Notes under the pieces: model-generated
Databases searched by the model: none
What the model saw: the letters and a program-made list of their open reading frames with translations, nothing else
What the model was told of the DNA's origin: nothing
Source of the DNA: Magnetococcus marinus MC-1
GTDB lineage: Bacteria > Pseudomonadota > Magnetococcia > Magnetococcales > Magnetococcaceae
DNA: 64,000 nucleotides
Assembly: GCF_000014865.1 (NCBI RefSeq)
Contig: NC_008576.1
Location: 4,245,001-4,309,000, forward strand
Reading direction: 5' to 3'
Made by a program: the position numbers and the translations under genes
Shown: one piece after another, positions 50,940 through 59,879 of the stretch
Position numbering within the stretch: position 1 is the stretch's first letter
How the letters are laid out: every line of letters begins with the position of its first letter

Positions 50940-51278
50940 CTAGATCCCGTGATTTAGGTTAGGCCATTGCTTGACCACCGGTTGCACCCCTACCTGCACC
51001 CTACTGTTACCCAGCGAGACAACCGCCCCTTCGTAGAGGGGCATGGTGTGCTCTATGGGTTCACCATCCAGCTCCATCTGGCAGGCGTAACCCCGTTTTA
51101 ATGGCTCAACACACCACCCACGTAGAGTGCTTTTGACCAACATACCGTGATGGGGGCAGAGCATGGGATCATCAATCTGCACATAGTACGACTTGGGCAC
51201 ATTGGGCCGGCCACCATTGCCCATAATAATGATTCTTTTTTCTGGCCCCGGACGCTCTTCATGCTCATCCCCAGACAT
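50940..51278 (-). CDS. Small FHA-like domain protein
   Basis: 112 residues from the ATG at 51278. The pattern resembles a forkhead-associated domain: VPKSYYVQIDDPMLCPHHGMLVKST, GWCVEPLKRGYACQMELDGEPIE, and MPLYEGAVVSLGNSRVQVGVQPV, which fits the strand with the N/G-G-x-x-L segment and the final strands. The Arg and Ser of classic phosphothreonine sites are not clearly present. It is the first gene of the apparent ankyrin-trkA-trkH operon, 31 bases ahead. Assignment is tentative. The region 51279-51544 upstream holds its promoter and no gene. Confidence 0.65.
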   Translation of the reverse strand: MSGDEHEERPGPEKRIIIMGNGGRPNVPKSYYVQIDDPMLCPHHGMLVKSTLRGWCVEPLKRGYACQMELDGEPIEHTMPLYEGAVVSLGNSRVQVGVQPVVKQWPNLNHGI

Positions 51279-51818
51279 GGTGGAGATCCGCAGTGAGACT
51301 AAACCTTTACACGGACTTTTGGCAAGCGAACGCGGCATAAGGCATGACCGTATGGCCTCTGTTACCAATCTGATCCCACTTAACAAGCCCCTCATGACAC
51401 TCCTCAACCTCTATTGCTACTACGTGGCCATCAACGTGCTAATAGGGTCAACAGTAACCAAGGATATGGCTGTTATTAAATAGAAATCTAACCCTCAAAA
51501 AGCGCTCCTCTGTGCAATAAATTTCACAAAGGACCACCCACTGGTTACAAGCCAGGTTGCATTGCAAATGAGCTGCTATTGACCAGGAAATGGACCAAAA
51601 TACTGGCGATATAGCCCAACATGATTGCCCAACTCCAACGCAAATGGCTTGAGAAAGTGTAGGTACCGTGGGCTTGCCCCATAAGCGCCACGCCAGCCGC
51701 CGAACCAATGGAGAGCAGCGAGCCACCCACCCCCGCCGTCAACGTCACCAATAACCACTGCCCCACGGACATGTCGGGCTGCATGGTCAACACCGCAAAC
51801 ATGACCGGGATGTTATCA

Positions 51819-51847
51819 CTCGATGTTCAAGTTTTCAGCGCTTGACA
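51819..51847. repeat. Left terminal inverted repeat of the insertion sequence
   Basis: Starts CTCGATGTTCAAGTTTTC and matches the other end, reversed, over 29 bases with a single A/T difference. Confidence 0.9.
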
Positions 51848-51860
51848 GCCGTTCAAGGTG

Positions 51861-53270
51861 TCACGCCAACGCAGTTTTATACTTGAGCGACGCTGATGGG
51901 GCCTGCCGCCCCAGATCACGCCCAACCATGTGTTTTTCCGAGAGGTTCAGCCTGAACTGTTTAGCCAGTACGTCGGCCAATTGGGTCAATTCCTGCTCTG
52001 GTGCATTTGCGTTCAATAGATCGTGAATGAGTGCCACTAGGTTGTCGGCCTTGATGTGATTGATCAGGCTTCCCACAGTGAACGCGGGTTGTTTGTGTTT
52101 CAACTGGGCCAGTTGGTCTGGTTGGACCAGGAGACAATGATCAACCATCAGGCTCAGGATCAGGCCTTGGCTTGATCCTTCGTCACCTTGAAGCTTGGTC
52201 AGATTCCCCCAGCCCTCGTGGGCCTTCCAGTCCTGGAAAAACACCTCGATCAGCCACCTCAAGGTGAACACCTTCAGGATATCTTCCGTTCGCCACGTCA
52301 AGTCGGAGGCAAACAGGTATCGATAATCTTGTTCTCCGTCATATTTCAATGCAATAACAAAGCGCTTCACGCCATGTGCTTTCACATGGATGCGGGCGCT
52401 GCGAAACACGATGGCCCTGTTCTCTCCACCTCGGACCGGGAGCCTCCCCGTTACACCGGGATAGCGCTGGAAAAATTCCTCAACAGTCAGATCCCGGCTC
52501 AGGAAACGGACCTTCTGGTTCTTCCTCAACTGACTGACGCATTGGATGCCAGCATACAGGGATGACCCTTGGTCTACAAAATCAGCAGCTCCATAAAGTG
52601 CATCAGCCAGGATCGCCTTGACCTGCACCACAGCATGCCACTGCTTGAACTGCCGCAACAATCGCAGTGCCAATTCTGGTTTTGTCGGATAGTCCGGGTT
52701 CCTGGCCGGTTCAACTGGGCGCTTGCTTTTCAGAATCCCTTTGCGCTTCTGCGCTTTGACTTCCTTGCGCCAAACCGTCCGTGCCGGGTCTGGACGATAA
52801 AACGCAAACCCGACCGGAATCGTCACCATGTCGGCCACCAAAAGCAAAAAGACAATTTGCTGGCCAAAAAGATAACCGCCGCTGCTCTTGTCCCTCATCT
52901 TGTGGACATGTGAGATGCGGGTCGTGACCTTGGCCCGCCTTTTGTCCGTGTCATCGACCACCAGCACACCATGCGTGATCCCATGGCGACGCAAAACAAC
53001 CCGAACGCTCATCTGAAACAGCCGCTCCCAGGGAATCTTGGAACTCCGAAACATCCAAGCCAGTGCCCCGAGGCCGTAGCGTCCCAACCCAGCCCGCTCA
53101 AACTGTGCCCAGCAGATCGAGTTGGTCAGCATGATCGCCATGATGCAGAAACCAAACCAGCTCCGCTGGCAGACGCTCATCCCAACCGAATGCGTATGCT
53201 GCTCCCGCAGGGCTCCATCAATCTCTTCAACAAAGGCGCTGATAAATGGCAGAGGTCGATTGAAAATCAT
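51861..53270 (-). CDS. DDE transposase, IS4-superfamily type
   Basis: 469 residues from the ATG at 53270, which has GGAGGG eight bases upstream. Catalyses movement of the element. The likely triad is the Asp of GVLVVDDTDKRR, the Asp of KAILADALYGAADF and the Glu of FTLRWLIEVFFQDWKAHEG, the last fitting the Y-x(2)-R-x(3)-E-x(6)-K region in altered form (Leu for Tyr). Residues between are typical for the RNase-H fold. The subfamily (IS4, IS701, ISAba11) is not decided; the 5-base duplication argues against classic IS4, which makes 9-13. Confidence 0.9.
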   Translation of the reverse strand: MIFNRPLPFISAFVEEIDGALREQHTHSVGMSVCQRSWFGFCIMAIMLTNSICWAQFERAGLGRYGLGALAWMFRSSKIPWERLFQMSVRVVLRRHGITHGVLVVDDTDKRRAKVTTRISHVHKMRDKSSGGYLFGQQIVFLLLVADMVTIPVGFAFYRPDPARTVWRKEVKAQKRKGILKSKRPVEPARNPDYPTKPELALRLLRQFKQWHAVVQVKAILADALYGAADFVDQGSSLYAGIQCVSQLRKNQKVRFLSRDLTVEEFFQRYPGVTGRLPVRGGENRAIVFRSARIHVKAHGVKRFVIALKYDGEQDYRYLFASDLTWRTEDILKVFTLRWLIEVFFQDWKAHEGWGNLTKLQGDEGSSQGLILSLMVDHCLLVQPDQLAQLKHKQPAFTVGSLINHIKADNLVALIHDLLNANAPEQELTQLADVLAKQFRLNLSEKHMVGRDLGRQAPSASLKYKTALA

Positions 53271-53429
53271 CCGTCTTCCCTCCATGGAAAACGGGACATT
53301 GGTTCATCCCTGGAGGAAAGTGTAAAATAAAGCAGGGGCAGCAGGCCAGCCCGTCAGATAATGAAGGGTCTCGATTGAATCTTGATCCAGAGTCCGACGG
53401 GATGACACTGCTGCCCTTTTCCCCTCAGA

Positions 53430-53458
53430 TGTCAAGCGCAGAAAACTTGAACATCGAG
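53430..53458. repeat. Right terminal inverted repeat of the insertion sequence
   Basis: TGTCAAGCGCAGAAAACTTG onward, ending in CATCGAG; partner of 51819-51847. Confidence 0.9.
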
Positions 53459-54816
53459 TATCAATCACCGCTGAAAGAACACCCACCAACACATTGGCCA
53501 TGGTAGGGCCCATACCACCATACATCTGGTGGGAGAGCATGGTCAGATAGCCGATGAAACCCAGACCACCCACACACATGATCACCCCGTAAAAGAACAT
53601 CAGGGTGTCCCACTCGGCACGGGCGATCTTTTGAAAAACGTCAAAGTAGGTCTCCTCTTCGGCCTCTGGCTCGCCCGCCAAACCCTGCCCCTTGCGGCCC
53701 CGATTCATGGTTCTGTTCAGGTAGTAAGAGAAGATTTTTAGGTAGGCTAGACCGGTCATCATGCCCGCCACCGGGGGCAGTTCCAGCACACTGTGAAAAC
53801 TCACCGCCGTCAAGATGGTCAACAGAAACAGCCCCACGATGCGCCGTCCCCCCCGCTTGATCAAAATCACTTCATTGCTGCTGGCTGGTTTAAGATTGGG
53901 CACCGCAAAGTGCATGATCAAGGCGGGTACCAGAAAGTTGGTGACCGAGGGCAAGAAGAGCTGGAAAAATTCGCCAAAACCCACCACACCCTTTTGCCAC
54001 ACCATCAGGGTTGTAATGTCCCCAAAAGGGCTAAAGGCCCCACCCGCGTTGGCCCCCACCACAATGTTAATGCAGGCGAGGGTGACAAATTTACCATTGT
54101 CCCGACCCACCGCCATGATCACCGCACACATCAGTAGCGCCGTGGTCAGGTTATCGGCCACCGGCGAGATAAAAAAGGCCAAAATCCCCGTCAGCCAAAA
54201 CAGCTTACGAAAACCATAACCCGCGCGCACCAACCAAGCACGTAGCGACTCGAACACCAAACGCTCTTCCATGGCATTAATGTAGGTCATGGCCACTAAC
54301 AGAAACAGAAACAGCTCGGCATACTCCAAAATATTATGGCGCATGGCCTTTTCTGCCACATGGGGAATGTGGTTACTCACATAGGCAGCGGCAATCAATA
54401 CCCAAATAAGACCCGCCGCCAACAATACAGGCTTGGATTTGCGTAACTTGGTATACTCTTCTGTCATGACCAAACCGTAGGCCACCACAAACAGCAGTAT
54501 GGCCAGATAGCCATACATCGTATGGGTCAGATCCAAATGGCCGCCCGTCCCATCGGAAGCCCACAGCTCTCCTGCACCTAACAGAGTCCCCAAAGCCACC
54601 ATGACAATGGCCATAACCCCTTTATTTACCATGATATGATCCTTTGAACCCAATAAGAGAGTGGGGCACGATCCACCGACCACAGACCATGCTGGCGGCA
54701 TCCTGAACGCTCCTATTCATTGGTTCAATAGAAATCTTATCAACGGTGATGACCGTTTGGTGAATTTTTATTCACGGGGGTTGGGCGCGCCACGCAAGGC
54801 CCCTCGTCCACGCCTC

Positions 54817-55488
54817 TCAGGACAGGGGAACCGAAGGGAGACGGCTTTTCAGCGATTTAAGAAATTGCAATACTTCTTTACCCGAATCGGACAGCACATA
54901 AGCGCGGTCACTCTGCTGCTGTACCAAACCAGACTCTTTTAGAATTTTTAAATGAAACACCACTTTGGTGTGATCCTCAATATCTAGGATCTTACGAATC
55001 TCCATCAAGCGTTGGGGTAGGCCGCTACCCAACAGCGCGATGATCTTTTGACGAATCGGGTTTGCCAGTGAACCCAAGGTTTGATCAAGATCCTCAATGC
55101 GGATCTCCTCTTCAAACTTTGCCTCTTCCAGGGTGCGCTGGATCACCGCCAGCAGCTCTTCGACTTTAAACGGCTTGGATACATAGTCTGAGGCACCTCG
55201 TTTAATCGCCTCCACCGCATTTTGCACCGTGGAAAAAGCCGTAATCAGTATAATTTTAGGGTGTTGGCTGAGTTTTTCCATCTCTCGCAGGGTCTCGATA
55301 CCATCCATACCGGGCATCATCATATCCAGCAAAACAATATCAAACGGTTCGCTTTGCACCCTACTCAAGGCGCTTTTGCCCGAGTTTGTCTCTTCAATTT
55401 CAAAACCGTGCGCCAACATAATTTGGCTCAAGTTTTCACGAAATTCTGCATCATCATCCACAATTAACAAGCGCGCTTTAGCCTGCAT
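54817..55488 (-). CDS. Response regulator with ArsR-like winged-helix output
   Basis: 223 residues from the ATG at 55488 (AGGTG upstream). Receiver domain (6-120) with phospho-Asp55 in IVLLDMMMPGMDG and Lys in VSKPFK. An acidic linker leads to a C-terminal winged helix (about 145-220: LGSLANPIRQKIIALLG, QRLMEIRKILDIEDHTKVVFHLKILKESGLV), close to ArsR-type DNA-binding domains, an uncommon output. The sensor kinase gene ends 118 bases upstream in the same direction and nhaD starts 184 bases downstream, so nhaD is an obvious possible target. Confidence 0.9.
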   Translation of the reverse strand: MQAKARLLIVDDDAEFRENLSQIMLAHGFEIEETNSGKSALSRVQSEPFDIVLLDMMMPGMDGIETLREMEKLSQHPKIILITAFSTVQNAVEAIKRGASDYVSKPFKVEELLAVIQRTLEEAKFEEEIRIEDLDQTLGSLANPIRQKIIALLGSGLPQRLMEIRKILDIEDHTKVVFHLKILKESGLVQQQSDRAYVLSDSGKEVLQFLKSLKSRLPSVPLS

Positions 55489-55606
55489 GGTATCACCTAC
55501 ACTCCTAGCCAAGGGCTCTTGGGACCCCACCGGACCCCTTGCAACTGTAGTGCTTGACCACCCTGGAAAAAAATAGAATTTCTTTTCACATGACCGCATC
55601 TCAACC

Positions 55607-57142
55607 TTAGCAATCCCCTTGGCGTACCGGCAATCTTACCGTCACACAGCTCCCCACCCCTACTTCACTGGTAATTTCAATGCTGCCACGATGTTCCAAA
55701 ATCGTATTATAACAAATGGATAGTCCTAGCCCTGTACCCAAACCCACCTCCTTGGTGGTAAAAAAGGGATCAAACACGCGGGATAACAACTCTGGCGCAA
55801 TACCCTGCCCATGGTCGGTAATGCGCACCATTGCCCCCTCTTCATCCCGCTCTCCCACAATCTCCATGCACCCTCCCTCGGCCATGGCATCCAGCGCATT
55901 GGACATAATGTTCATAAAGGCCTGCTCTAAACGCACAAAATCACCACACACCTCGGGCATATCCTGCTGCCACTGCTGCACCACAGTAACATCTTTTAGT
56001 TTATGGCTTAACAAGGTTAAAGCACCCTCTACTTGCTCTTGCAGATCGATGGGCACCAAGCTGCTGGATTCGGAACGAGAGAAGACTAGCATCTCTTGTG
56101 CAATCGTGGCGGCGCGGTCCAGGTTTCGCTCAATAGAGTCTATCCGCTTACTTACATCCAATGACGGCGACTCACCCAACAGGGTTTTTAGCGTTTGCAC
56201 CCCCATAGATGCCGAGGCCAATGGATTATTAATCTCATGCGCAATGCCTGCGGTAAGCCGTCCTATGGAGGACATTTTTTCCGAAATCAAGAGCAGTTGT
56301 TCCAGCCGTTGTCGCTCTTTCAAGGCTGTGACCATGTAGGTCATGGCTCTGAACAACCGCTTCATCTCCGGTAGTTGGCCCTTGGGGGTCTCAATATCCA
56401 ACTGGTTTTCAGAGATACGGTCAGCGATCTGCGCCGCCTCGGTTAAGGGTTGAATAATCTCCTTGGAAATGCGCCAGGAGAAGAGCAACCCAACGACCAC
56501 GCTTATCCCCAGCAATAAGCCAATGAGATAGATGCCCTGCTCCTCTTTATAGACCGCATATTGGGCGCTCTCTTGTAGCATGCTCGCCAATTGCCCTTTT
56601 AACTGGTTTTGCGCTGTAATCAGGGCCAACTCTTGGCTTTCAATACGTTGGAAGAGATGGTCCGTCTGGGCCACCGCGTCGCCATGAATCTTGACCAAGG
56701 TTTCCATCACCAATTGACCGAGCTGCTCATGGTTTTGTGCTAACACCCGTAAACTTTGCGCGATCCCCTGAAAAGTTTGGCGTGCCTGGGTAGCAGCTGT
56801 CGTCGTTACCGCACCAAGAGCCAGCGCCCGCCCCTCTTGCAGCAGTTGCCCCATCCGGCCTGCGGTCTGTGCAAATTGGTTGTGTAACGCGCTCACGGTT
56901 GCCGGCTGCTTGCTTACCCCGTAACGGTAGGCGCGCTCTAATAAAAGGGCTTGCTGTAAATGCAGATTTTCAACCTGCGTTAAAATTTCCGTTAACGGCA
57001 GTTCGGTTTTGGCGATCTCCTGAATTTGGCCACGAATTCTGCTCATTTCATAGAGGCTGACCCCACCCACCAACGAGGACAGCACCAAACCCAACAGTAC
57101 CGCCACACTTATTCTAAATTGAATACTCATTTGAAAACGCAT
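55607..57142 (-). CDS. Membrane sensor histidine kinase
   Basis: About 511 residues from the ATG at 57142, which has GAGG six bases upstream. Two membrane segments (about 10-30 and 205-225) flank a helical periplasmic sensor of the four-helix type. A HAMP domain (about 226-280), HisKA with His302 (GIAHEINNPLASAS) and an HATPase domain (NIMSNALDAM, DHGQGI, FFTTKEVGLGTGLGLS) follow. It is a plain, non-hybrid kinase, presumably phosphorylating the response regulator encoded just downstream. Confidence 0.93.
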   Translation of the reverse strand: MRFQMSIQFRISVAVLLGLVLSSLVGGVSLYEMSRIRGQIQEIAKTELPLTEILTQVENLHLQQALLLERAYRYGVSKQPATVSALHNQFAQTAGRMGQLLQEGRALALGAVTTTAATQARQTFQGIAQSLRVLAQNHEQLGQLVMETLVKIHGDAVAQTDHLFQRIESQELALITAQNQLKGQLASMLQESAQYAVYKEEQGIYLIGLLLGISVVVGLLFSWRISKEIIQPLTEAAQIADRISENQLDIETPKGQLPEMKRLFRAMTYMVTALKERQRLEQLLLISEKMSSIGRLTAGIAHEINNPLASASMGVQTLKTLLGESPSLDVSKRIDSIERNLDRAATIAQEMLVFSRSESSSLVPIDLQEQVEGALTLLSHKLKDVTVVQQWQQDMPEVCGDFVRLEQAFMNIMSNALDAMAEGGCMEIVGERDEEGAMVRITDHGQGIAPELLSRVFDPFFTTKEVGLGTGLGLSICYNTILEHRGSIEITSEVGVGSCVTVRLPVRQGDC

Positions 57143-57232
57143 ACCACACCTCTGCAACCTGAAACCCACCAAAATGACGCAGAATATTTACCAAAACCCA
57201 TGTCAACCGCGTCTCACTAACCCAGCTCCCAT

Positions 57233-57257
57233 AAAAAAAGCAGACCCGCAGGCCTGC
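57233..57257 (-). terminator. Terminator downstream of the first LysR gene
   Basis: On the minus strand GCAGGCC-TGCG-GGTCTGC-type hairpin with one G-T pair, followed by seven T. It lies about 130 bases past the LysR stop codon. The rest of 57143-57389 shows no gene. Confidence 0.7.
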
Positions 57258-57389
57258 CTTGATCTTACTTACTGCTCGCTCTTATTTACCGTAACTTACT
57301 CTTTACCGTAGCGGTGCATCACACCAACTCCTAGAACCTAACTCTCAGCTTTTTAATCCTCACCAAACCGCCAAAAAAGCATGCTATCC

Positions 57390-58343
57390 TTAGTGATAAA
57401 TGCCATCTTCACAGTTACTTTCATCGCGCCAGCACGCCTCTTTGAGCACAAATTTTACCTGCTGGCGAAACCATACATGCGAAGGGTCCCGATCGGTGCG
57501 CGGGTGCCACGCCAAAGCCATACGTAAGAGTGGCGTTTTAAAAGGCAGCTTCTCCACCCGCAACCCCAACGGACGCGCCACCACTTTGGCCGCCCCTTCG
57601 GGCATCACCGCCATGACGTGGCTCGAAGCCAGCATGGCTGGTAACATGCCAAATGAGGCCAATTTACCAATAATGTTCCGTTTTTCACCCATCTCGGCCA
57701 GGGTCTCATCCACCACCGTATTATCCATACCACGGGGATAATAGTGCACATGACGCGAGGCTAAAAAGGCATCCATGCTCAACGAGCCACCCTCTACCCC
57801 AGGATGATTGGGGCAAAATACCGCCACATACTCCATACTAAAGAGTCGATTGATACAAACCTTGGGCGGCACCCACTGAAAACGGCTGAAAACCAGATCC
57901 ACAGCCCCCCGCTCCAAATTGGCCACCTCTTCATCCCCCCCCACATCCACAACCTGCATCTTGGCCCGTGGGGCAACTTGGCTCATATGCCGCACCAAAC
58001 CGGGCATCAACATGGCCGAAGCATAGTCAATCATACCCAAGCGAAAATTTTCGCTCGCCATCATTGGATCAAAACCTTCTTGATTCAATGCCTTGCGAAC
58101 CTCTTCTAGGGCCAACGCCACAGGCGTAGAGAGCTCAATAGCACGGGGTGTAGGCTCCATACTAGAACCGGTTTTTACAAACAGAGGGTCATCAAACAGT
58201 TCACGTAAACGGCGCAATGTATTGCTCATCGCCGCCTGGGTAATACCCAAAGCCCGACCGGCTCGTGTCACGCCACGCTCTGTCATGAGCGTATCAAAGG
58301 CGACCAAGAGATTAAGGTCGAACTTGTTCAAATTGTGTTTCAT
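57390..58343 (-). CDS. LysR-family transcription regulator (paralog 1)
   Basis: 317 residues from the ATG at 58343 (AGGTT upstream). The N-terminal winged helix reads NKFDLNLLVAFDTLMTERGVTRAGRALGITQAAMSNTLRRLRELFDDPLFVK, typical of NodD/NahR-like LysR proteins. The C-terminal effector domain covers residues 90-300. It is a paralog of the LysR gene 390 bases upstream on the same strand, sharing the DNA-binding segment almost residue for residue. Target and effector are unknown; no enzyme gene is next to it. Confidence 0.93.
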   Translation of the reverse strand: MKHNLNKFDLNLLVAFDTLMTERGVTRAGRALGITQAAMSNTLRRLRELFDDPLFVKTGSSMEPTPRAIELSTPVALALEEVRKALNQEGFDPMMASENFRLGMIDYASAMLMPGLVRHMSQVAPRAKMQVVDVGGDEEVANLERGAVDLVFSRFQWVPPKVCINRLFSMEYVAVFCPNHPGVEGGSLSMDAFLASRHVHYYPRGMDNTVVDETLAEMGEKRNIIGKLASFGMLPAMLASSHVMAVMPEGAAKVVARPLGLRVEKLPFKTPLLRMALAWHPRTDRDPSHVWFRQQVKFVLKEACWRDESNCEDGIYH

Positions 58344-58731
58344 GCTCGAACCTGACATGTGCTGTGTCACCTCAAAAAGCGTGTGCAAGTCCCTAAAGGG
58401 ACCAGTTTATACCCTCATTTACGAGCCACGACCGACCAACTACACCGCACTCTAGAAAAAAATCTTTGCTCTGCAAAAACAGCATTGTACCTAAATTTTC
58501 TGCTAAATCAGCCGCCGCTTAGGGAGGAGAGATCCATTTTTATGTTGCGTTATCACGCAACCATGGATATAAGTATCAGCGTTTCATTATTGATTCCCGC
58601 CCTACTGGTCTGCCTCGGCCTACCGGGGGGCGGTTTCAAGCGTTGTTGCGGTTCCCTTGTGGTTTACTGCAACGCGACGGACCGGTGGAGCGGCCTCCCC
58701 CCCCCTCTGTGCCTTGCTCTGCCGGTCTGTT
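58344..58731. other. Intergenic region between the two LysR genes
   Basis: No gene recognised. It contains CACTCTAGAA at 58448-58457, also present within the palindrome ahead of the second LysR gene (59722-59731), about 105 bases upstream of this LysR start. The shared box may be a common regulator site. Confidence 0.5.
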
Positions 58732-59658
58732 TTATACCTTGCCTACCATCCCCTCCAAAGAGATCAACATGTGCAGTACCTGCTCCCGGAACCACTGGTG
58801 CGGGGCGCTCTCTTCAGAACGATCATGCCAAACCATAACAAACTGCAGCGGCGGTGCCTCAAAGGGTAGCGGTTGCACTTTTAGCCCCATAGCCGGCGCA
58901 ATCACATGGGCCGAGGTGTGGGTGACAGCGGCAATCAGATCGGTTTCAGCCACCAAAGTTGGCACCATCCCAAACGAGTCCAACCGCACCACCACATTCC
59001 GCTCTTGATTGATCGCCTTTAAACCTAAATCGACCAAACCCTCTTTGACCATGGGTGGGTAATAGTGCACATGGCGAGCTTGCAGATACTGCTCCAGGGT
59101 CATAGGCTCTTTGATTAAGGGATGGCCCGGGCGATAGATGCAGACAAACGGGATCTCCCCCACCACACGCGATTTTAATCCCCGGGGGGCTTGATCCAAC
59201 CGGCTGAGCACCAGATCCACCTCACCCGACTCAAGCATCTCCCCTTCAAAATCACCGGTATTGACCACCTCAAGGATGCAGTTGGGGGCATACTTTTCCA
59301 AATGATCCAACAGCGCCGGAAACACCAACGGCACCGTATAGTCCACCATACCCACCCGAAACACATAGTGGGAGTTGGCCGGATCAAAACTGTCGTTATC
59401 CAGGGCCACGTGCACCTGCTTTAACGCCGCTTCGATCATGCCCGACAACTCCATAGCCCGGGGAGTCGGCTCCATACGTGCCCCGGTTTTGATAAACAGC
59501 GGATCATCAAAAGCGGTGCGCAAACGCCGCAAAGTATTACTCATAGCAGCCTGCGTAATGCCCAAACGACGTCCAGCACGGGTCACCCCACGCTCACTCA
59601 TCAGTGCATCAAAAGCTACCAAAAGATTAAGGTCGAATTTGTTCAGTCCTTCTTTCAC
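58732..59658 (-). CDS. LysR-family transcription regulator (paralog 2)
   Basis: 308 residues from the GTG at 59658 (GGGG six bases upstream). Same fold and order as the downstream paralog: GLNKFDLNLLVAFDALMSERGVTRAGRRLGITQAAMSNTLRRLR, then the substrate-binding domain, with HVHYYP and SFGM conserved in both. A longer frame reaches 59850 but its extra residues have no LysR character and would cross the palindrome and the candidate RNA. Divergent from the candidate small RNA. Confidence 0.9.
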   Translation of the reverse strand: MKEGLNKFDLNLLVAFDALMSERGVTRAGRRLGITQAAMSNTLRRLRTAFDDPLFIKTGARMEPTPRAMELSGMIEAALKQVHVALDNDSFDPANSHYVFRVGMVDYTVPLVFPALLDHLEKYAPNCILEVVNTGDFEGEMLESGEVDLVLSRLDQAPRGLKSRVVGEIPFVCIYRPGHPLIKEPMTLEQYLQARHVHYYPPMVKEGLVDLGLKAINQERNVVVRLDSFGMVPTLVAETDLIAAVTHTSAHVIAPAMGLKVQPLPFEAPPLQFVMVWHDRSEESAPHQWFREQVLHMLISLEGMVGKV

Positions 59659-59716
59659 TGAATACCCCACATGGCTGGAATACCCCAGATTTGTTTTTAA
59701 AATTTTTCTATTGAAT

Positions 59717-59738
59717 CTGTTCACTCTAGAATGAACAG
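59717..59738. promoter_or_regulatory. Palindromic operator-like site over a -10 box
   Basis: CTGTTCACTCTAGAATGAAC plus AG: a 22-base inverted repeat with one mismatched pair, lying 59-80 bases ahead of the second LysR start. It overlaps TAGAAT (59727-59732), a possible -10 for a plus-strand transcript beginning near 59739; a matching -35 is weak. Contains the TTCA-N8-TGAA form that LysR-type proteins can bind. Confidence 0.6.
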
Positions 59739-59879
59739 GCATCTGACAAAAGCCAATGACCAACCCAGGGCCTGTTTTCTGTCGCTGGCAAACAGCCCTA
59801 CGGCTGCTGGTCATTGAATCAGACGCACAACCTGTCCAAGCCAGTGTCACCCAGCAATGGGCTGACGCTGGCTTTTTTT
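59739..59879 (+). ncRNA. Candidate structured small RNA
   Basis: About 140 bases with consecutive paired segments. TCTGA (59742-59746) pairs with TCAGA (59819-59823). CAATGACCA (59754-59762) pairs perfectly with TGGTCATTG (59808-59816). Inside lies GGG(C)CTGTTT (59768-59777) paired with AAACAGCCC (59790-59798). A terminator hairpin closes it at 59839-59879. A possible -10 box sits just upstream. No open frame of note lies within. Known families such as 6S or SRP RNA were not recognised. Confidence 0.5.
59839..59879 (+). terminator. Rho-independent terminator of the candidate RNA
   Basis: AGCCAGTGTC pairs with GACGCTGGCT (one G-T pair); an inner CCCA-GCAA-TGGG closes with a GNRA tetraloop; six to seven T follow. 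No protein gene on the plus strand precedes it. Confidence 0.85.

Larger units (their letters stand above)
51819..53458 (-). mobile_element. Insertion sequence of about 1640 bp, IS4-like DDE type
   Basis: Bounded by inverted repeats of 29 bases differing at one position and by a direct repeat TATCA on both sides (51814-51818 and 53459-53463). An equally valid reading gives ends at 51818/53459 with ATC duplicated. It carries one transposase gene on the minus strand, in the same orientation as the interrupted nhaD. It has intact ends and an open transposase, so it appears recent. Confidence 0.93.
51545..54632 (-). pseudogene. nhaD: nhaD Na+/H+ antiporter, split by an insertion sequence
   Basis: The 5' part (54632 to 53463) and 3' part (51818 to 51545) belong to one NhaD-type sodium/proton antiporter. 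Removing the insertion and one copy of the target duplication restores an uninterrupted frame of 480 codons plus a stop across the joint (GVLSAVIDNIPVMFAVLTMQ). Marks are HNILEYAELFLFLLVAMTYI, ISPVADNLTTALLMC, IVVGANAGGAFSPFGDITTLM and GGSLLSIGSAAGVALMG. It begins with a signal-like membrane segment (AGGA seven bases before the ATG). As it stands the first part reads into the element and stops at 53304, losing the last 90 or so residues, which include conserved membrane segments. Probably inactive. Confidence 0.92.

Noticed and set aside
53304-53462. Read-through of the nhaD frame into the insertion sequence as a genuine C-terminus
   Set aside because: The added residues come from the element's end; the true C-terminus lies on the other side of the insertion.
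58551-58731. Plus-strand hairpins (GCGTTG...CAACGC) between the LysR genes as a second small RNA
   Set aside because: Stems are short and no terminator or promoter accompanies them.
59659-59850. N-terminal extension of the second LysR protein
   Set aside because: Extra residues are unlike LysR and would cross the palindrome and the structured RNA; a GTG with a good ribosome site fits the family start.
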